Origin: an uncultured Bacteroidales bacterium
Lineage (GTDB): Bacteria; Bacteroidota; Bacteroidia; Bacteroidales; Muribaculaceae
Assembly (NCBI GenBank): GCA_902782465.1
Contig: CACZNH010000003.1
Coordinates: forward strand, 124,001-188,000
Reading direction: 5' to 3'
Length of the DNA: 64,000 bases
A model generated the notes under the pieces. The model saw only the letters and a list, made by a program, of their open reading frames with translations, ran no database searches and was not told where the DNA came from. The position numbers were made by a program, and so were the translations under genes. Each line of letters starts with the position of its first letter. Positions within the stretch are counted from its first letter, which is position 1. Below, piece after piece: positions 61,150-64,000 of the stretch.

Positions 61150-61181
61150 TGCGGGGGTGGGCCACATGGTCCATCCCCGCA
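61150..61181. terminator. Long hairpin between convergent genes
   Basis: A 14-pair stem (two G-T pairs) with a four-base loop ACAT. On the minus strand it is followed by GTTTTTATT, so it should terminate the dockerin-protein gene; on the plus strand the T-run is weaker, but the stem could also end the pdxA operon. Confidence 0.8.
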
Positions 61182-61210
61182 TCATATCATCATCTTCTAG
61201 CAGCGAGCCA

Positions 61211-61987
61211 TCATGCTGCCGGTCCGTTAAGAACCTGGTCAATCAACGATGTCACATCCACGATTTCGATATTGTTATTGTTGGATAAATCGGCATTGAA
61301 CTTGTTGATAACAGTCGTACCATTCAAGATGTAATCAATCAGGTCTGTAATATCCACAATGTCAACAACGCCGTCATCGTTCACGTCGCCAAGCAAGGTA
61401 ACGGGCTTGTCACAGATTTCCCAATAAACGATGTCGGAATATGATTCCTGGTCACCAACAATGTAGTTGGTGCGGATACCGATGCGCCACTGGAAGAAAG
61501 GCTCCACATCAAAGCCAGCCTCGAGAAGCGGTTCAATGTTGTTGGTCTTGCCAGGGAAATGCACAAACCAATACTCAATATCACCACCCATATAACCGAA
61601 GGGAATACGGGTTGTCGGTTCCTCAAACTGCGGATACATCTCGGGGGTGAAGACAAACACCTCGTCAAAGTCGGTGAAAATGGTGTAGGAAACATATTGC
61701 TCGTCCAGCAACGTGTAAGTCAACTCACCAGTAATGCACTCGTCAATCTCCCAACCGGTATAGTCGTCAGCAACCGGGCGCTGCATGATGTCCATACCGA
61801 TAGTGAAGCCCAGTTGAGAACTGCTCTGATAAGCTACAGGCTCGCCGGTAATCGTGTCATTCCAGATGACGGGCTGGTAGTCAATCCACTCATCTATCGA
61901 TGGATTCTTCGGACGGGGAAGGGTACTCTGGGCAACAGCACTTACAGCTACTGCCAGCATCGCGATAAGTAAAGAGAATTTCTTCAT
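61211..61987 (-). CDS. Secreted protein with dockerin-like tail
   Basis: 258 residues from the ATG at 61987, the start of a signal peptide (MKKFSLLIAMLAVAVSAVAQ). Residues about 30-190 form a beta-rich domain that I do not recognise (EWIDYQPVIWNDTITGEP, IPFGYMGGDIEYWFVHFPGK). The C-terminal 65 residues hold two dockerin-type calcium repeats: DVNDDGVVDIVDITDLIDYI and DLSNNNNIEIVDVTSLIDQV. No cohesin is in the window. The tail is shared in kind with the protease at 62210. The longer frame to 62035 has no signal at its start. A strong hairpin follows the gene. Confidence 0.85.
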   Translation of the reverse strand: MKKFSLLIAMLAVAVSAVAQSTLPRPKNPSIDEWIDYQPVIWNDTITGEPVAYQSSSQLGFTIGMDIMQRPVADDYTGWEIDECITGELTYTLLDEQYVSYTIFTDFDEVFVFTPEMYPQFEEPTTRIPFGYMGGDIEYWFVHFPGKTNNIEPLLEAGFDVEPFFQWRIGIRTNYIVGDQESYSDIVYWEICDKPVTLLGDVNDDGVVDIVDITDLIDYILNGTTVINKFNADLSNNNNIEIVDVTSLIDQVLNGPAA

Positions 61988-62051
61988 AAGTCTTGATATT
62001 AAAAAGTTATTATTAAATTGATAGTCATTCTCCAAAAGAAGGTTTATTGCG

Positions 62052-62059
62052 CAAAATTA
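62052..62059 (-). promoter_or_regulatory. Candidate -7 element for the dockerin-tailed protein
   Basis: Read on the minus strand this is TAATTTTG, an exact TAnnTTTG, about 65 bases before the ATG at 61987. A TTTG at 62076-62079 lies 16 bases upstream, shorter than usual spacing. Confidence 0.45.
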
Positions 62060-62140
62060 CAACATTTTACCAAAACAAAGCTCATTTTTCCGACATTTTT
62101 TACTACAAGACATCTTTATAATAACACATTGACAACAAGG

Positions 62141-62164
62141 AGAGGGACGCTGGCACGCCCCTCT
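62141..62164 (-). terminator. Hairpin after the protease gene
   Basis: Arms at 62142-62149 and 62156-62163 pair over eight positions with one G-T pair. On the minus strand a short CCTTGTTGT follows. It lies about 45 bases after the protease stop codon. Moderate terminator. Confidence 0.5.
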
Positions 62165-62209
62165 ACACAAATTATCAGTTCTGGTTTTCAGACAGTTTCA
62201 ATGTGAATC

Positions 62210-64000
62210 TTACTCCTCACCGCTAAAGAATCTGCGATAAGGCACGATAGGATTACTCACATTCAAATTGTTATTCAAATAGCTTTCTCTCAACAGCCTG
62301 TCAATCAAGTCAGTCACATCGGCAATGTTAATGATCTGATTTCCGTCCACGTCGGCGCAAATCTCGCACACATCATAGCCATAAAGGAGATGATCGATGA
62401 GGGTCGTCACGTCAGCGATACCGACATGTCCATCATGGTCCACATCACCTAACGCGTAAGCGTGACCTCCGATGAGTGATACTGTAACAGCTTCGGCCCC
62501 ACCGCCACTGATGGTGACCGTGGCATTGTGCGTACCTACAAGGACAGGCTTGTATGTCACAGTGATATCCATGCCTGCCATAACTCTGGAAGCAGATGCC
62601 GTAGTACGGCTGATGGTATAAACCCCGTTAGGGTCATCCAAGGTCAGAGCCACGCTACCGTTAAGGTTGCTGCCCGACAAGCGGAAAGTCTTGGTTTCCG
62701 TTTGACCCGGGAAAGCCTCAAATGACAAGACGTCGGGATCAACAGTAATGGTTCGGACGGCTTCCTGGGCTGTGCCATTCAGGGAAACGGTCCGTGTCAA
62801 GCCGCTGCTGGTGATAGTAACTGTGCCGTGATGTGTCCCCGCATCATAGGGGTCATAGGTAACAGTAACCGTCACACCGCTACCAACAGCATTCTTGAGG
62901 ATATTAAACTTGTCAATGCTAAAGTCATCAGAGCCTTCAGTCACTTGTAACGTCACATTATCACTCAAGTTCGTACCAGTAACAACAAACGTCTGGGTCA
63001 CAGGAGAATCCACCATGGTGTTGAATGAGAGCGAAACGGGATCCACCGTGAGTGTCGGCGTCAATGTGACGGTTCCAGTAAGCGCTACCGTGGCACCTTC
63101 AGCACCAAGGCTCGAGACAGTAACGGCACCGGTCCTGGTACCCGTGGATGTGGGTGAATAGGTCACAGTAACAGTGGCGCCAGCCATTGCTTCGGCAGCG
63201 CTGATAGTCGTTGGGCTCACAGTGAAACCAGTACCCGTCACGCTCACGTTAACATCAGCAAGCAGGTCGCTTCCAGTAACGGCAAACGTCTTAGTCATTG
63301 TCGAGCCAACCTCTCCCGAGAAGTTGAGCGAGGTGGGATCAACCGACAGCTCAGGACGCGGCACAGCATTGCCCAAAATATAATTGATACCCTCCAATGC
63401 GTTAATCTTGCCATAACGTCCAAAGTTCTTCTTGTTCGTGTAGTTGTCATGGATTGCCGTATTGGCAAACACGTCGCGGATGCCCTCGGTGTTCAAGATC
63501 TTATTTGCATATTTGGCAGCCTGAAGATAAAGAGCGATAATACCAGCAGCACAGGGCGTCGACATCGACGTACCATCCATGCTACCCAGCGAAGATGCCC
63601 CGTTATTATAAACCAGATACTGACCATAGTCTGACCATTGATTGTTCATGAAGGTGTTGTCGTAGTGGTTGATACCTGCTACAATCGTTGCACCGGGAGC
63701 GCAGATGTCAGGCTTGGCGACACCGGTGGGACCGCAACCTGCTGCCTGATAGCTCGAGAAATAGGTAATATCGTTAAGGGTATAGCTATAAAGGGTATGA
63801 GACTGGTTGTTATAGTCTCTAACCGTGCGCTTGGAGCAATAGGCGCCAACCGAGATGACATCGTCACTGGAAGTCTCATCGCTCAAACTGCAATCATCAG
63901 AGCCTGCGACAAAAGTATAGCCGCCATAGGTTCCCGACATGGTGCCAAAGGCGTTATAGCCACTCACGTCCCAACCATCAATCGCGCAAGTGCCACTAGT
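62210..64000 (-). CDS. Subtilisin-family (S8) protease, partial, with Ig-like repeats and dockerin-like tail
   Basis: The frame is open to the window edge, so the N-terminus (with catalytic Asp and His) is missing; at least 596 residues are present. The catalytic Ser is in MDGTSMSTPCAAGI (about residue 145 of the visible part), and FVAGSDDCS, VISVGAYC and KPDICAPGATI precede it. Three beta-sandwich repeats of about 95 residues follow (each starting like LSVDPTSLNFSGEVGS), and the end carries two dockerin-type repeats (DVDHDGHVGIADVTTLIDHL and DVDGNQIINIADVTDLIDRL). It should be a secreted or surface protease. The same type of tail occurs in the neighbouring gene at 61211. Confidence 0.92.
   Translation of the reverse strand, partial: TSGTCAIDGWDVSGYNAFGTMSGTYGGYTFVAGSDDCSLSDETSSDDVISVGAYCSKRTVRDYNNQSHTLYSYTLNDITYFSSYQAAGCGPTGVAKPDICAPGATIVAGINHYDNTFMNNQWSDYGQYLVYNNGASSLGSMDGTSMSTPCAAGIIALYLQAAKYANKILNTEGIRDVFANTAIHDNYTNKKNFGRYGKINALEGINYILGNAVPRPELSVDPTSLNFSGEVGSTMTKTFAVTGSDLLADVNVSVTGTGFTVSPTTISAAEAMAGATVTVTYSPTSTGTRTGAVTVSSLGAEGATVALTGTVTLTPTLTVDPVSLSFNTMVDSPVTQTFVVTGTNLSDNVTLQVTEGSDDFSIDKFNILKNAVGSGVTVTVTYDPYDAGTHHGTVTITSSGLTRTVSLNGTAQEAVRTITVDPDVLSFEAFPGQTETKTFRLSGSNLNGSVALTLDDPNGVYTISRTTASASRVMAGMDITVTYKPVLVGTHNATVTISGGGAEAVTVSLIGGHAYALGDVDHDGHVGIADVTTLIDHLLYGYDVCEICADVDGNQIINIADVTDLIDRLLRESYLNNNLNVSNPIVPYRRFFSGEE

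Noticed and set aside
1-64000. tRNA, rRNA, CRISPR arrays or insertion sequences
   Set aside because: No cloverleaf, rRNA-like stretch, regular repeat-spacer array or transposase-like frame was recognised by eye; a tRNAscan or CRISPR search would be decisive.

Overview
The window looks like chromosomal DNA of a gut Bacteroidales bacterium, most likely of the Prevotella or Muribaculaceae type. The evidence is a two-domain outer-membrane receptor, promoters of the Bacteroidetes type (TAnnTTTG with TTG or TTTG 18-20 bases upstream), secreted proteins with dockerin-like tails, a type IX-like C-terminal tail, and abundant polysaccharide genes. No rRNA, tRNA, CRISPR array, transposase or integrase was seen. 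The genus is inferred; no search was run.

Layout. 0-7.7 kb holds ordinary genes: an outer-membrane receptor-like barrel, a small membrane protein, a YbjQ-family protein, a Fic protein, a secreted GH31 glycosidase and a MarC-family membrane protein. 7.8-11.9 kb holds a GHL10-type glycosidase lipoprotein, a beta-helix lipoprotein and a membrane-anchored endonuclease/exonuclease/phosphatase-fold protein. 11.9-53.6 kb is one very large polysaccharide (capsule or O-antigen type) locus, all on the minus strand, with about 43 genes. 54.0-58.5 kb is a giant leucine-rich-repeat surface protein on the plus strand. 58.6-61.1 kb is a pdxA - HAD phosphatase - nucleotidyltransferase operon. 61.2-64 kb has two secreted proteins with dockerin-like tails, the second a subtilisin-family protease cut by the window edge.

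The polysaccharide locus is the notable part. It has ten glycosyltransferases (eight GT2, two GT4-like), an EpsG-like polymerase, a PglC-like initiating sugar transferase, a PglE-like aminotransferase, two PglD/NeuD-type left-handed beta-helix proteins (one a tandem fusion), three acyltransferase-3 membrane proteins, four LicD phosphotransferases, three related GNAT acetyltransferases, several nucleotidyltransferases and HAD phosphatases, two ATP-grasp enzymes and a pyruvyltransferase. Embedded in it is a small fatty-acid or polyketide-like toolkit: four acyl carrier proteins, two KASIII enzymes, an AMP-dependent acyl ligase, a ketoreductase-like SDR, an FkbH-type glyceryl/acyl-ACP enzyme and a VOC protein. 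My working model is that custom acyl groups are built on carrier proteins and passed to amino sugars, while a second set of genes builds CDP- or NDP-activated small alcohols or amines that LicD enzymes attach through phosphodiesters.

Promoter-like and terminator-like sequences suggest three transcription blocks inside the locus: about 53.5 to 23.9 kb, 23.8 to 17.8 kb (ends at a hairpin plus T-run), and 17.6 kb downward. No Wzx flippase, Wza/Wzc export protein, nucleotide-sugar 4,6-dehydratase or UpxY-like regulator is present in the window, so those functions would have to come from elsewhere.
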